Positions 1 to 15,000 of a stretch of DNA of 64,000 nucleotides are shown here, piece by piece (position 1 is the stretch's first letter; each line of letters opens with the position of its first letter). A program made the translations under genes and the position numbers. The notes under the pieces are model-generated. The model was not told the origin of the DNA. It did not search any database and saw nothing but the letters and a program-made list of their open reading frames with translations. The stretch comes from Oasisia sp. SBJ-2009 (Eukaryota; Annelida; Polychaeta; Sabellida; Siboglinidae). The DNA lies in the NCBI GenBank assembly GCA_964017155.1, contig OZ024856.1, forward strand, positions 1,117,701 to 1,181,700, in the 5' to 3' direction.

Positions 1-79
1 GTCGCTGACGACATCGCTGCTGAAGGCAACGTACGGTTCCCCAGCCTCTTCCCCTTCAACATCCTCGTCCTCCTGGGAC
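1..79 (-). CDS. RGS22: RGS22 exon 8 (partial, acidic segment)
   Basis: Acceptor ccctgcccag precedes position 79. Entering in phase 2, the exon reads SQEDEDVEGEEAGEPYVAFS and stays open to the window edge. It is an acidic, probably disordered stretch; human RGS22 has an acidic run at a comparable place. Confidence 0.72.
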
Positions 80-3000
80 CTGGGCAGGGAGATGGGGCAT
101 GTATCATCCTCACATGTACGTAATAGAGGAGTCACATTACATGAAACTATCAATGCATTGCACAGTCAATGATTGTTTTGATAATACACAGTAAAGTAAG
201 TCGATAAATAAGTCACATTGAAACAAATATTCATAAAACATTTTTTTAATTTATTCATTATGTAAGTTCACTGAATTAGTGGCCTAACATCAGTAATTTC
301 AAATCAATAGTAGCAACATCATCCACTATTTCACCATTTTAGGAAACTAGTGTATGGCACAACATATCTATTAATTATATTTTGGGATTGCATTTCATGG
401 GAACTTCCTGTTTGATAATACTAATGCAATAGCTAGGACACTATTGCAATAATATTGTATCCCAATATAGAAAGTATTCAGACCTTTAGTCAATGGGCTA
501 AGGCTCGAAAAAATTCACAAAGTTATGTTTTTTGATATATAAAATATTGGAAGAAAATATTTTTATATGATAGCTTCTGAGCCATCTGATATATTTTGTT
601 TTCTCAACATAAAAACTATTCTAACCTATCAACTGCCTGGAAGTCCATTTACACTGCAACACTTAGCACTGGCTGCTGTGGTGTGTCACCGCAACCACAA
701 CATGCACATGACTGCACATGACTACACATGACTGCACATGACTGCACATGACTGCACATGACCCACTGAAAAGGTATACTGGTAAACTAAGATAAAAAGA
801 GGCAAACGAACGTAGTAAAATTGCAAATTGACTGGGGATGAGATGCATTTACACTGCTATAAAGTTGGCTTATTAATCCATGCACATAACTTTGTTACTA
901 CTGATAAAGCATGTCAGTATAGTTGTGTACCTTAATTATGTTTGCCCAGGTGTTTATGACTATGTTTGAGTTGAACTGCCTTGTGACATACACTGGGGGG
1001 TTTGACGTGACACAGACACACAAAGAACAGAACTGACTTGTGACATACACTGGGGGGTTTGACATGACACAGACACACAAAGAACAGAACGGACTTGTGA
1101 CATACACTGGGGGGTTTGATGTGACACACACACAAAGAACAGAACTGACTTGTGACATACACTGGGGGTTTGACGTGACACACACACAAAGAACAGAACT
1201 GACTTGTGACATACACTGGGGGTTTGACTTGACACAGACACACAAAGAACAGAACTGACTTGTGACATACACTGGGGGGTTTGACTTGACACAGACACAC
1301 AAAGAACAGAACTGACTTGTGACATACACTGGGGGGTTTGACATGACACAGACACACAAAGACCAGAACGGACTTGTGACATACACTGGGGGGTTTGACT
1401 TGACACAGACACAAAGAACAGAACTGACTTGTGACATACACTGGGGGGTTTGACTTGACACAGACACACAAAGAACAGAACTGACTTGTGACATACACTG
1501 GGGGGTTTGACGTGACACAAACACAAAGAACAGTACTGACTTGTGACATACACTGGGGGGTTTACATGACACAGACACACAAACAACAGAACTGACTTGT
1601 GACATACACTGGGGGGTTTGACTTGACACAGACACACAAAGAACAGAACTGACTTGTGACATACACTGGGGGGTTTGACGTGACACAGACACAAAGAACA
1701 GTACTGACTTGTGACATACACTGGGGGGTTTACGTGACACAGACACACAAACAACAGAACTGACTTGTGACATACACTGGGGGGTTTGACTTGACACAGA
1801 CACACAAAGAACAGAACTGACTTGTGACATACACTGGGGGGTTTGACGTGACACAGACACAAAGAACAGTACTGACTTGTGACATACACTGGGGGGTTTG
1901 ACATGACACAGACACACAAAGAACAGAACTGACTTGTGACATACACTGGGGGGTTTGACTTGACCCAGACACACAAAGAACAGAACTGACTTGTGACATA
2001 CACTGGGGGGTTTGACATGACACAGACACACAAAGAACAGTACTGACTTGTGACATACACTGGGGGGTTTACGTGACACAGACACACAAACAACAGAACT
2101 GACTTGTGACATACACTGGGGGGTTTACGTGACACAGACACACAAAGAACAGTACTGACTTGTGACATACACTGGGGGGTTTGACTTGACACAGACACAC
2201 AAACAACAGAACTGACTTGTGACATACACTGGGGGGTTTGACTTGACCCAGACACACAAAGAACAGAACTGACTTGTGACATACACTGGGGGGTTTGACT
2301 TGACCCAGACACACAAAGAACAGAACTGACTTGTTGCTGGCAGAGTCACTGTCCACCTCGGTTGTGTTGTCCCGAAGGTTCAGCTTTGGGGTGGCCTTCC
2401 TCAGCCTCAGTGCTGACCTCTTGTGGTAGCGACCGTGGGAAGTAGACATGTCTGAGACGGAGGCAAGGAGGAAGGTGGTCAGTCTCTAGTCTCAGAGACC
2501 TCAAATGTGTCAGTGATCTACATTTCTACCAGTCATATCTCATACAAACCTGTTGATAAATAGCCATCCACCATTCAGCTGTGAATATTTTTACATATGC
2601 AACTATCACAGAAAACATATGCATCCTTTTTTAATCTCTTCCTTCAAAATTTGTTCAAACATCTGGTACAACTTCAGGAAACCATCTTCTGAATAAGTGG
2701 TATATGTTGACCCAGTATGTAGTGTCAGTATGAGCATTTTACTAAGTAATTTCAGTGCAAAGGGATTATTTCAACGAAGGTTTACTTGGTGTTTACCTGT
2801 TGTTTCCCCTGTCGAGCCTTTGTAGTCCTGTGACGGGTCAAAGCTGACCTCCTCCTTCATCTTGACCGGGATCTTGGACGGTTTACCATCCTGTCTACAC
2901 ATGCAGGTGACATTTAGTTATGGTGGTGTAGATGCCTACACAAACAGGTGACATTTAGTTATGGTGGTGTAGATGCCTGCACATGCCAGTGACATTTAGT

Positions 3001-6000
3001 TATGGTGGTGTAGATGCCTGCACATGCCAGTGACATTTAGTTATGGTGGTGTAGATGCCTGCACATGCCAGTGACATTTAGTTATGGTGGTGTAGATGCC
3101 TGCACATGCCGGTGACATTTAGTTATGGTGGTGTAGATGGCTACACATGCAGGTGACAGTTAGTTATAGTGGTGCAGATGGCTACACATGCAGGTGACAG
3201 TTAGTTATGGTGGTGTAGATGCCTACACATCATGTCTTTCAACAGTTCAGGAGGCACTTTTTGAAAATCAGTGGCATAAGTTCATTGGAGTGTGACATAC
3301 AAAATGGCTACTTTTGACCAGGTATTCGGCAATAAGTTTTGATCTGGAAGGGCTAGATAGCCAAACTTGGTATAAATTCAGCCTGCAGTTGTCATTCATT
3401 CCAGCAATGCCTGATCTATCTATTTTATGCTTCATGTCATTTTGGAATTAGAAATTTAACATGGTCACTCATCCATGACGATCATCGACTGCAGAAATAC
3501 AATCAGCCATAACCTGGGAACTGTGCTCTATATTAATATTAAACTTACAATGCAAATTTTAAACAAAATTCTAGTTTTGATTGGTATCAAATAAATCTGG
3601 GGTTTAGTGACATGGAAGCTCATTTAATAAAAACTATTCATCATTATGTTTAACCCATTAGCACGCAGCCGATTTTAACTTGAAGCCTGTGGCTTCTCAA
3701 ATATTTTACCTAGATGTTTAAAAATATTGCTGGCAACATTTTCTTTGCTCTAGCGCCTTTATTATTCAATTCTCGCAATTGCCTGTTGTATGCATGTTGT
3801 AGATAATAAAACTATCTACACAGTGGTGTCAAAACTGTTGTCATAACTTGAAAATATGTTGACCATTTCTTGCTTGAAACTATGACATTTTGAAACGTTT
3901 GGTAAAATAAATACTTTGTTGTGGTGTAACCTTTTTATGCTTGGATTTCTACTGCTACAAGTTGGGTTTATTTCAAAGAACATTAAATTATCTACACACT
4001 GGTATAAAACTTGTTATAATATATTATACATTTTAGCTGTACACGTGGCTAACTCCAGGAAATTTTTAAATGTCCAAAAACAAAAACTATAGCCGTTAAA
4101 TTTCTAAAACGCGGTAAATACTTTTGAGAACGGATGTGTCCAAAATAGTCACAATTTAATGTTATATGTCTAGATAGGTGTCGCATTTATTACATCTCTT
4201 AATCACTAGATGCAACCACGTAAACTGATTTCAAATGCTGTGATGTATTCGCTGGCCGGCTATGGCCGACCTGAGGAGATTCGGGGTGACTGTCAATGCC
4301 CGACCTGAGTGCTACTCGGTTAATGAATGTATTGCAGAAAACACTGTTACAAGTTACTTTTACTTACTTACTTACTTTTGTTTGTTCTACTGTCATTTAA
4401 TGAAAAGAAAAGACATCACTGAAGATCAGGTCAAACAAGGCTGCCATAGATGATGACAACAGGGAAGAGAAGATGGGGTGTAAGGAAGACGCTACAAACA
4501 GAATCAGGGTGGGAAAATGAACCCTGACACAAACCTGACTTCCTTCTTCTTACCCCTGGGTGGGGTGGCGGGGCGTGCGATGTGTTTGTGGCTAGTCTCA
4601 CTTGTCTCCTTCGAGGGGTCAGTCTTTGTCTTGCTGCTCAGGCTCTGACTTGAGCCTCCTGCGTGAGACAGGGAGCACCAGTGACACGTGCAACAGGTGG
4701 TGTGGCTCTGAACACTTGTAAGTGTGTCACTTCACGTCTACTCCTTCCAAAGCATAGTTCTTCAGTATTGTACATCACACCATGTGACTTATTATTAAGT
4801 AGTTATTTATTTTGATGTTGATGGATTACGTTCTCCATCTCCATCTCCAATTTACCCACCTTTTGTGGATATTTTTTTTCATCTCAATCAACTATATTAC
4901 TGCAGACTGTATATTACATAATTTTGCAGCCATGACTAAAATTACAATATTGTGAAGCAGAACTCTTGAAAATGAAGCCACATTTGGGCGTGTGGTTAAA
5001 AATGGGTAATTACATGTACCCAGACAATATTAATTGTAAGATCTCTTGATTGTCAAACATACTCTATATGAAACATGATACAAAGTATAATGTGTGAGAT
5101 TTTCAATTAAAACATATCAAAGATCGATATTAAATCCTGCAGTGCCCATTAATTATGTTTGCCGTAATATGCAACATGCTCACTATGTCTTAAATCACCT
5201 ATTTAACAACTAGTTAGATAAGGAAGCACGTACCTAGTCCTATCTTGGCCGGAAGGCTAAATGCGCGACTTCCCGGTCGCTGGTACCGATAGAGGGCAGA
5301 TCGGCGGACGTCTCCCCAGGGCAGGTTGAACTCGTCAAAGTCAGCGTCATTGGCGCTGTTGTCCACGGTGTTGCTCAGACTCGAGATGTAGCTCTCCGTC
5401 TGCCGGCTGTACCCCCTCAGCTGCCGACTGCTGCTGCAGCGGGCAGACCCCCTGTCGTCTAGGGGGCGTAGCAGAAGCTTGCACAACTTGAACTCACGGA
5501 ACAGGCGCGTCCTGCAGGGTCAGTGTCCAGTAGTCACAAAGAGCGGCCTTAATAATTATGTTGCCAGAAATTAATTTACTTTGAAGCAAAATTTTTAGAA
5601 ACGTATGTTTCGACCTGTCACCTCCAGGTCTAGGTCACTTACTGGGTCATGGGTTGGTTACCAACAGGTCTAGGTCACTTACTGGGGTCATGGGTTGGTC
5701 ACCTCCAGGTCTAGGTCACTTACTGGGGTCATGGGTTGGTCACCTCCAGGTCTAGGTCACTTACTGGGGTCATGGGTTGGTTACCAACAGGTCTAGGTCA
5801 CTTACTGGGGTCATGGGTTGGTTACCAACAGGTCTAGGTCACTTACTGGGGTCATGGGTTGGTCACCTCCAGGTCTAGGTCACTTACTGGGGTCATGTGT
5901 TGGTCACCTCCAGGTCTAGGTCACTTACTGGGGTCATGGGTTGGTCACCAACAGGTCTAGGTCACTTACTGGGGTCATGGGTTGGTCACCTCCAGGTCTA

Positions 6001-9000
6001 GGTCACTTACTGGGGTCATGGGTTGGTCACCAACAGGTCTAGGTCACTTACTGGGGTCATGGGTTGGTTACCAACAGGTCTAGGTCACTTACTGGGGTCA
6101 TGGGTTGGTTACCAACAGGTCTAGGTCACTTACTGGGGTCATGGGTTGGTCACCTCCAGGTCTAGGTCACTTACTGGGGTCATGGGTTGGTTACCAACAG
6201 GTCTAGGTCACTTACTGGGGTCATAGGTTGGTTACCTCCAGGTCTAGGTCACTTACTGGGGTCATGGGTTGGTCACATCCAGGTCTAGGTCACTTACTGG
6301 GGTCATGGGTTGGTTACCAACAGGTCTAGGTCACTTACTGGGGTCATGGGTTGGCTTAGATTTCGGCAGGATAGTTTGGTTGTAGAGGGCAGGCAGGTGG
6401 CACCCCTGGTGTCTGTTCATGGCAGGACCAGGATAAGATGATGGAACAAAGATAGGAATTCCCCACCAAGAACAGAGTATGATACTCCACACTGACCCAA
6501 AAGAGATCGTCAAGTCTTCAAGTATTTATTGCTAAAAAGTGATATTTCACTATCCTGCATTTGATACCAGAGATCACATCATGGGAGGTGGAAGCAGCAC
6601 TTCAATTTAAAACAAATTCTCTGGTTATCCATCTGAGATGACCAGAAACACAGCCAGATTGTGTGACAGCTGCAACAGGATTGGACATGGGTGGTCTTAG
6701 TCAAGATGGAGTTATTTACTTCCACTCCACTCAGCCAGCACGGTGATCAGAATGTAATTGATATCTATAAAGTGTGTGATATTTCATTATAGCTGTTCAG
6801 AATATTAACTTTACATATACATATACATGTACATTATACATATATACATATAAATTACGCATTTTTGAGATCATCAAATAAGCATCAAAATAACCTCGTC
6901 TTGCATTTACACAAAATCAATAGATACAGTGAAAATACAGTTTAACTGATGGAATATCAATTAGCTGCTGTGCTTTCCAGCCAGGCCAACTGGCATGTAG
7001 TGCATGGCACTGGGCACATGCAATAGTCACTTAGCCATGGTTTAACTAAGCCTCCAGAGATGCAGTCAAACCAGGCTGTCCCGAGTAAACAAGTATTCTT
7101 TCCCAAGCCTTAAAAAGGGGCTCAATCAAATTTACATTTCTTGTGCATAGTGACACTACCCTAAGAAACATCTGGGCAAAATTTGAAAAACAGATCTGGA
7201 ACAGTTTCTGTGATGTGATGTGAGAGGTAACAGTAAGTAAATATTAAATTGTATTGATTTATATAGCACCATATTTATACAGTAATAGTCTATGGTGCTG
7301 CACAATATATGAGTCAATATAAACACTCAACATAATAGTCATATATTGATATCATATAAAATAGTAAAATTAATTAGCTAAATAAATATATAAATACATT
7401 GTTTAATTAATATAAAAAATATTAAATAAATAATAACAATTATATTTGTATTTTTAGTACATACATCCGACATAGAATAAATAGTTATCTAACAATTATA
7501 AAACTAATAAAATGTGTAACCGTAAGTTAGTTGTAGGCTACATCAAAATAGTGAGTCTTTAATTTACTCTTAAAATGCCAACGTCATTGCAGCTGCGCAC
7601 ATCTTTGTGAGGCCATAAGTCCTTTGACCTTTGACCTTTGAACAAAAGGACTAAAAAAGCAAGGTGATGGTTGGCAGCGTCACTGTTGACATCGAGATGA
7701 ATTGCCAGAAACCAGAACAAGTGGATATTTTGTTTAATCACGACTCCACACCCACTACAGATGTATGGATGGGTGTGTGTGTGTGTGTGTGCGTGCGTGC
7801 GCGTGCGCGTGCGCGAGTGTGTGAGTGTGTGAGTGTGTGTGTGTGTGGGTGGGTGTGTGGGTGGGTGGGCGGGTGGGTGGGTGGGTGTGTGGGTGGGTGG
7901 GTGGGTGGGTGGGTGTGTGGGTGGGTGTGTGGGTGGGTGGGTGGGTGGGTGGGCGGGTGGGTGAGTGTATAACTAGGTAATGCTTTGTACTTATTGTACT
8001 TTTATATTTACCTAATCTATTCACAAAGAGTTAACTTACTGTTATGCTCTTATAAATACTAGAATTCATCTTACTTATGTTATTAGCAAAGCAGCCTTGA
8101 TTCTGAGTGTTGATTACAGCTGGTAGTGTTGTCAAATATAAATATTTTCTTCCAAGGTGATATCTGTCAAGATGATCTCTACAACTCAACTGTAGGGGTA
8201 AGCTAACAAATCAATGTTGAGTGATTTTAAAAAGTGTCAGCTATGATAGGAAATCATCCTGAATGGTTATATTTTATTTCTTATTTGTTTTCCTTATTAA
8301 TGAGAAAACCTTCCTTTTGTGAAAAGAACAATTCCCTTTTTATTTCGCCCTAAGAGGAAGCCAACATTTGCTCAACCACTTGTTGAGCTATTGCAATATT
8401 TAATTTAAACCAAAACCCACTAAATCTCTGTGAAACAAGTTTTTAAAATGGTGCAGACATAAGAGTGATTGTTTCCAAAACACGGTGTATCTCCTGAGAG
8501 TGTCAAGCCCTCAGGGCGTGCCCTCAGGGCGTGCACTCAGGGCGTGCCCTCAGGGCATGCCCTCAGGGCGTGCCCTCAGGGCGTGCCCTCAGGGCGTGCA
8601 CTCAGGGCGTGCCCTCAGGGCGTGCCCTCAGGGCGTGCCCTCAGGTCGTGCCCTCAGGGCGTGCACTCAGGGCGTGCACTCAGGGCGTGCCATCAGGGCG
8701 TGCACTCAGGGCGTGCCCTCAGGGCGTGCACTCAGGGCGTGCCCTCAGGGCGTGCCCTCAGGGCGTGCCCTCAGGGCGTGCCCTCAGGGCGTGCACTCAG
8801 GGCGTGCCCTCAGGGCGTGCCCTCAGGGTGTGCCCTCAGGGCGTGCACTCAGGGCGTGCCCTCATGGCGTGCCCTCAGGGTGTGCCCATGTCTCACCCAA
8901 CTTACTTGAGGAAGAATGGGAGGCGCTCCTCCCGTGCCCATTCCAACATGGCTTCCCTCTCCTCATCCGTCGCTCCATAGGGTGGGGTGGAGGGGCAAGA

Positions 9001-12000
9001 CACCTCGCTGCAGGAGAGGGTGTGGTTGATGCCCTCCACCTCCAGGAAGGTGCTGGTGAGACGGTTGTACCACAGGGCCTGGGGGAACACCTGCCGGGGA
9101 CAGACAGAGAGGGCAAAGTTATAACTCAGGGCCTGGGGGAACACCTGCAGGGGACAGAGAGAGAGGGCAAAGTTATAACTCAGGGCCTGGGGGAACACCT
9201 GCAGGGGACAGAGAGAGAGGGCAAAGTTATAACTCAGGGCCTGGGGGAACACCTGCAGGGGACAGACAGAGAGGGCAAAGTTATAACTCAGGGCCTGGGG
9301 GAACACCTGCAGGGGACAGAGAGAGAGGGCAAAGTTATAACTCAGGGCCTGGGGGAACACCTGCAGGGGACAGACAGAGAGGGCAAAGTTATAACTCAGG
9401 GCCTGGGGGAACACCTGCAAGAAACAAACAGATGGGCAAAGTTATAACTTAGCCTCGGTTACCCAGGCTCCGTGAGGTGGCAGCACTTTTATGCCCCTCA
9501 ACTCTGCTTGGGAAATTAATGGGCTGCAGTTGTAACCACCAGGGCCGCCTTACCCCAGATTATGGTAGAGACACTGATTGGTTCTCAGGCCGAATTTGAA
9601 ATAACAAATTAAATAACGATATTGTTTTTATCAGATAATGCTGTATTATAAAAACTATTCAAAATTAAACTTATACTAACACAAAAATAAATAGAAATAC
9701 AAATTTCCAGTTGTTTATAAATAGGAATTATGGCAGGATTTAAACAGTATCTGTGAGGTGGCAGCATTGTTTAGCCCCACACAGATAATATTCAAAAGCT
9801 GGCAAGGTCACCAGACTGTCGTCTCCGTGTAGTTGGCAGAGGGAACCGCAACCAACCGACAGTCTGCCAAGTGAGACTAAGTTACAGCTGACAGTCTGAA
9901 GGAACTCATGCAGGGGAAACATGATACAGGTGGCAAAGTATTAATTATGTCTAAGCATCATTGATCTAACTTGTTATCAGCGTTAATTTGATCACTGACA
10001 TAAGCTCAAGCAAACGGTACTAATGCGTAATTATCAGTAAAAAAAACATTTAGATGTAATAAGCAGAGCCTGGTGATTTTTAAATGTTATTTTCATAAAC
10101 AAATTACATATGTGTTACTGACAGTGTTGTAATTAATTACCATAATTAATGGTCATTCATTACAACTTCATTATTCTAATACCTTAGGTTCTCACACATC
10201 ACTTTTAAACCTGACACCCCTTCATTCCTGTTAGAATCAGACAGTGACTTGTTGTTTTGACATCACCAATCTAAATGACACATGTATCAATATGCAGACA
10301 AACCCAGACTGTCTTCTGTCAACATTTGACAGTTCTGATGCCACGCTGCACAACAATATAATTTCTACTCACTCGACACTACATATGTCCTCACAGAAAT
10401 TCAGACAACCTGCAAAATGCTATATTTATTCGGTACTCTTTGGTCAAGTATTATGGCGGGCGAGCACGTTATTGTGGTCTACATCAAATAGATTGACTGT
10501 AAACATCAAATGTTCATGAAAGTCATAAATCAAGAATGACTGATAACTCAACCGAGGGAAAATTACAGTCTTCATGATAATTATAATATGCATCATCAAA
10601 CATTGCAAGATAAACAGCACCTTTTGTTAGTTAAAACACGTTTATTCAGTAACTTATATCACATAGAACATTAATGCCAGAAACAAACAGCTCTGAACAC
10701 AACAAACAGTATCTAACCGATCTGACAGTAATATACATCTATATAGAATATTGAAGATATCACATTTTTGGCAATTTTTGGCAATGTTGTAAATTTTCCC
10801 ACAAAAATACAAAGATCACATTTTTAAGCAACATTCTACCGGATGTGTAAACTGCTAATCTTCACGAATTTCGGTATAATATAATAGAACAACAGAAATG
10901 AATCAATTGGACTCTGATCCAGGTTTCCATGAAACCCTCTCTTAACCAGCAGACAACAGTTGTAATTGGATTGTTGTGGTTCATTTCAGTGTATACCAAT
11001 TTCTCTAGATTCCTATAGTTAATTAGTTTGTGCAACTGTTTCTTGATGGAATACGACATAAATGAGACAGGTGCTGTGTGAGGCACCAGACACTCACCGG
11101 CAGAGCAAGAAATGCATTGAAATAATCGAGGAAGAGATCATCATAAGTGAGTAGATCCTCCAAGTTGTCTTCGGTGATGTCTACTCCTGCAAGAAACCGA
11201 AAAAGAGGAAATTAAAACATTATAAATTAACAGACCATTTAAATTATCTTCGCTGTTGACCATGCCTGCAACAAACTAACTAATGGATCATCATATATTA
11301 ATACATCCTCTGTTTTATTCTGTGATTTCAACTCCACAAAGAAACAAAGGTACATAATTATAAGTGAACAGTTCTTTAGCTACAAGTTATTTTCTATGAT
11401 GTCAATGGCTGTAAGAAACCAAGGACGAAATCCCTGTAGACCAACAAATGCTACTGGGTATCCTAAACAACTTTTCCTGTAGGAATTCCACGACAAATAT
11501 GTCAAATCAAAACAAACATAGCTTTATGCAGAGACCCGTCCACCCATCATTTGGATGGGTAAAACCTGTTTTGGATGGGTAGAAATATGGGTGAACAGAT
11601 AAAAAAAGTCTTCAAAAACCATAGATATTGTCAATTATGCCATATATGCCTTAGAAATGAGTGTAAATGGTGTTACATGTATGTTTGCAGTAAATTTCAG
11701 GTAAAAAAAGCATTTAAAGTTCATAAACTGGCTTAACAGTTGACATCTATGTGTGCACCATAAAATGTGTGACTGGCAAAATGTCTATCCTGCATAGAGC
11801 CCCGGTAACAAATGTAGCACCATGCCAATACATGTCCATGACAGTCAGTTCACCAGTAGATGGAACATACCAGATCACAAATATGATATTCCCCAGAGCA
11901 CGAAGTGACACTAGCCAGTTCAGGCTCTGTTGGGATGGCCACGTGTATGTACATATAATCACATTTTAGCCTATCTAGAACTGACATAGTGATCGTGACA

Positions 12001-15000
12001 AACATTAAGAATCACTCCTGTTGAAGCTGGGACAACCCTATCTACAAACATGTGCCACATTGGCAATGCACCATATATGTTGAGCCTGAACACACAGTAC
12101 TGGGTACACAGCTGCATGGAAAAGTACAATGCACATTTATGAAATCAGTATTTACTACAGTCTACTAGGAACACCAGCAGATTACACATGTAGACCTGTC
12201 TGAATAATGTACTAGGAACACCAGCAGATTACACATGTAGACCTGTCTGAATAATGTACTGGCAACACCAGCAGATTACACATGTAGACCTGTCTGAATA
12301 ATGTACTAGGAACACCAGCAGATTACACATGTATACCTGTCTGAACAATGTACTAGGAACACCAGCAGATTACACATGTAGACCTGTCTGAATAATGTAC
12401 TAGGAACAACAGCAGATTACACATGTAGACCTGTCTGAATAATGTATAATGTACTAGGAACACCAGCAGATTACACATGTAGACCTGTCTGAACAATGTA
12501 CTAGGAACAACAGCAGATTACACTTGTAGACCTGTCTGAATAATGTACTAGGAACAACAGCAGATTACACACACAAACCTGTCTGAACAATTGCCTAGAG
12601 AAGTATGTTCTAAAATAGTGGAGCCCTGTTTAGACATGAAGGAATGAAAGTGAAAGCTAGTCTGAGTATATGGAAGATGCTTGATGACTGGTGTTGTGTG
12701 GGAATAAAGGGCTGATGTAGAACACCAAAGTACAGTTGAGATCAGAAATTATTTCTGTCATTGCTGGATCTACAAGTTGCAGTTTGCTGACATGACAATC
12801 AACTGTTTGCCTAATGGCCTCTGTTACTTTTAAGCCATATCTACAAAAAGAATACATTACATATCAAATAGCTTTGGACAGAATTCATGCTGTCACACGT
12901 GGGTTTTCGCTTACAGCAGGCAGACAGAGTAGCGCGATGCTTATACAAATTAGACAGTCATTCAGTGGAGCGCATGGTATTGGTGGTATCTGTGTTCATA
13001 TAATGCAAACTTGTCATGTACGCCTGCTCCAGGCAATAACAGTGTTAGCATTCAGCCTCAGGTACAACCAACACCAAGAAATACTTGTCATGTGCAAAGC
13101 CTAACATTTCAAGCCCAACGCCGGTATATACCTCTCAACAGTTGAAACCATCCACCAGGAAGTCAACGTTGTGAGCTCATGTTTACTTTTGTAACCATCC
13201 ACCAGGAAGTCAACGTTGTGAGCTCATGTTTACTTTTGTAACCATCCACCAGGAAGTCAACGTTGTGAGCTCATGTTTACCTTTGTCTCAGACTCTCAGT
13301 GCAATTTTGCAAAACAAAATATTAATGGAAAGGGTCAAAGAGTAAGTCAGTTGTCAGTATTAAATATGAATAAGTTTTATCATGTTCAAGTTCAAAACAT
13401 TCAAGCTCAAAAAATGGCCTGCAACTACGGCTATAACTTATTGAAATTTTATGTTTTTGTTTTTATTTTAAACTGACTTTATTATGTGATATGTAGAAGA
13501 GACAATAGTGATGATTGACTGTTGTCAATGGTGCAGATATTTGATTTCTCTTAATATGTAATAATCGATGTAATAAAGTTGTTGCATTAATAGCAGACTA
13601 GCACCACAACTAAAAATCTTCATTTATAAGCAATATAACCATTTCAAAAATGTCTGCGTGATGATTGGATGACATAATAGGCCATGTAAGTCTCATGTTC
13701 GAAAACGAGGCTGGGGACACTTGGGGGCACCTTCGCCTTTTTTCCCAGAGACAGGATTTGGTTTTGTTTTGGTTGCAATAATCACTGTCCGCAAATTGTG
13801 CTTATGGTTTATTTTTCTAAAGGATAGTTACAAGCAGAAGCATTGAGACACTTCACCGGTAACAATGACGATATAAATCATCATCCTAATTGATTATTAT
13901 GGTGGTTGCCATGGCAACTGCTGCTACATGTTTGACAGTTTAGCAATCTTGATAAATAATTAAGAATGCCATTTTTCTCGCAGTAGGGGAAGTAGGGGCA
14001 TGTCCGCACACTTAAGGTGAAACAAGCTATAGATAGTGCACTCTGTGTGCTAAGAGGGTGATATTTAGTATCGCATATCCCATCAGATATATAAATATTT
14101 GGTCAAATGTAGAGGCATATCTTTGTGTGGACATGCCCCAAAGTACAGGGCATAGCCGCACACTGTGTGCGGTTATGCCCCAGGAATGGCGAAACAACAG
14201 CTGGTCTCACAGAGCTGACCGTTAACTGCACTAATAATATGTATTTGTATGTGTACACTACTGACATGTGCATTACTAAAAAAGAAATACCAGAGAACAC
14301 AAATCAACGGTTTCAAGTTTTCATACATATGTAAAGTTTAGAAAATACAGTGGCGTTGAATGATAGTCAACATTTATTCCTCCTTGAGAGTCAAAGCAGA
14401 CAACAGCATTATTTTGTAACTAGGAAAGTCAAAGTTTGCAAACCATCTTGTCTGAAGCCTTCTAGCTAAAAAGAGCATAGTATCGTAAAGCGCAAAGTCA
14501 AACTAAAAACTCAGTTTGTCGGCTGTGCGAGCATGGCTTTGTATGGAGTGGACTAACGTATACGGACAAAGTTCTATATTATTGATTATACATCATTTGT
14601 CATCTTGATTATTTTAGTCTATGAGCAATGATCATTTAAGCTTTATTTCTTTAATGGACCTAATGATACACAACATGGAAAATGTGACGTCAGCACGATA
14701 TAGCCTATTACACATTGACGAAGCGATGAATGATATAGTTTGATAATATTAAATAATTATATAATAATCATCATATACTCTCTCACATCAAAGTTTTTAT
14801 AATATTTGTGGTAAGCAACTGAAGTATCTAAATATGTATCTAAGTAGACTATATAATATTATAAGCACTGTTGCACGAAATACGTCTGCACAGTGGGTGG
14901 GGCATGACCGCACAGGCCTGTGCGAACATGCCCCAATCATCCAACACGTGAATAATTATGAATTGCGTGAAAATGCTACTTATGAAAGTATCCATTATTT

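Noticed and set aside
898..2312. Four overlapping minus-strand frames of up to 450 codons, Cys/Val/Ser-rich
   Set aside because: They run entirely through the 57-bp minisatellite; no frame has a start, splice or domain support.
4535..4560. Alternative donor CCCAGGG|gtaaga in RGS22 exon 5
   Set aside because: It would put exon 6 out of frame (stop TAA within four codons); the donor at 4534 keeps the frame.
11747..11969. Overlapping 71-72 codon frames on both strands
   Set aside because: Too short, no similarity that I recognise, within an intron.
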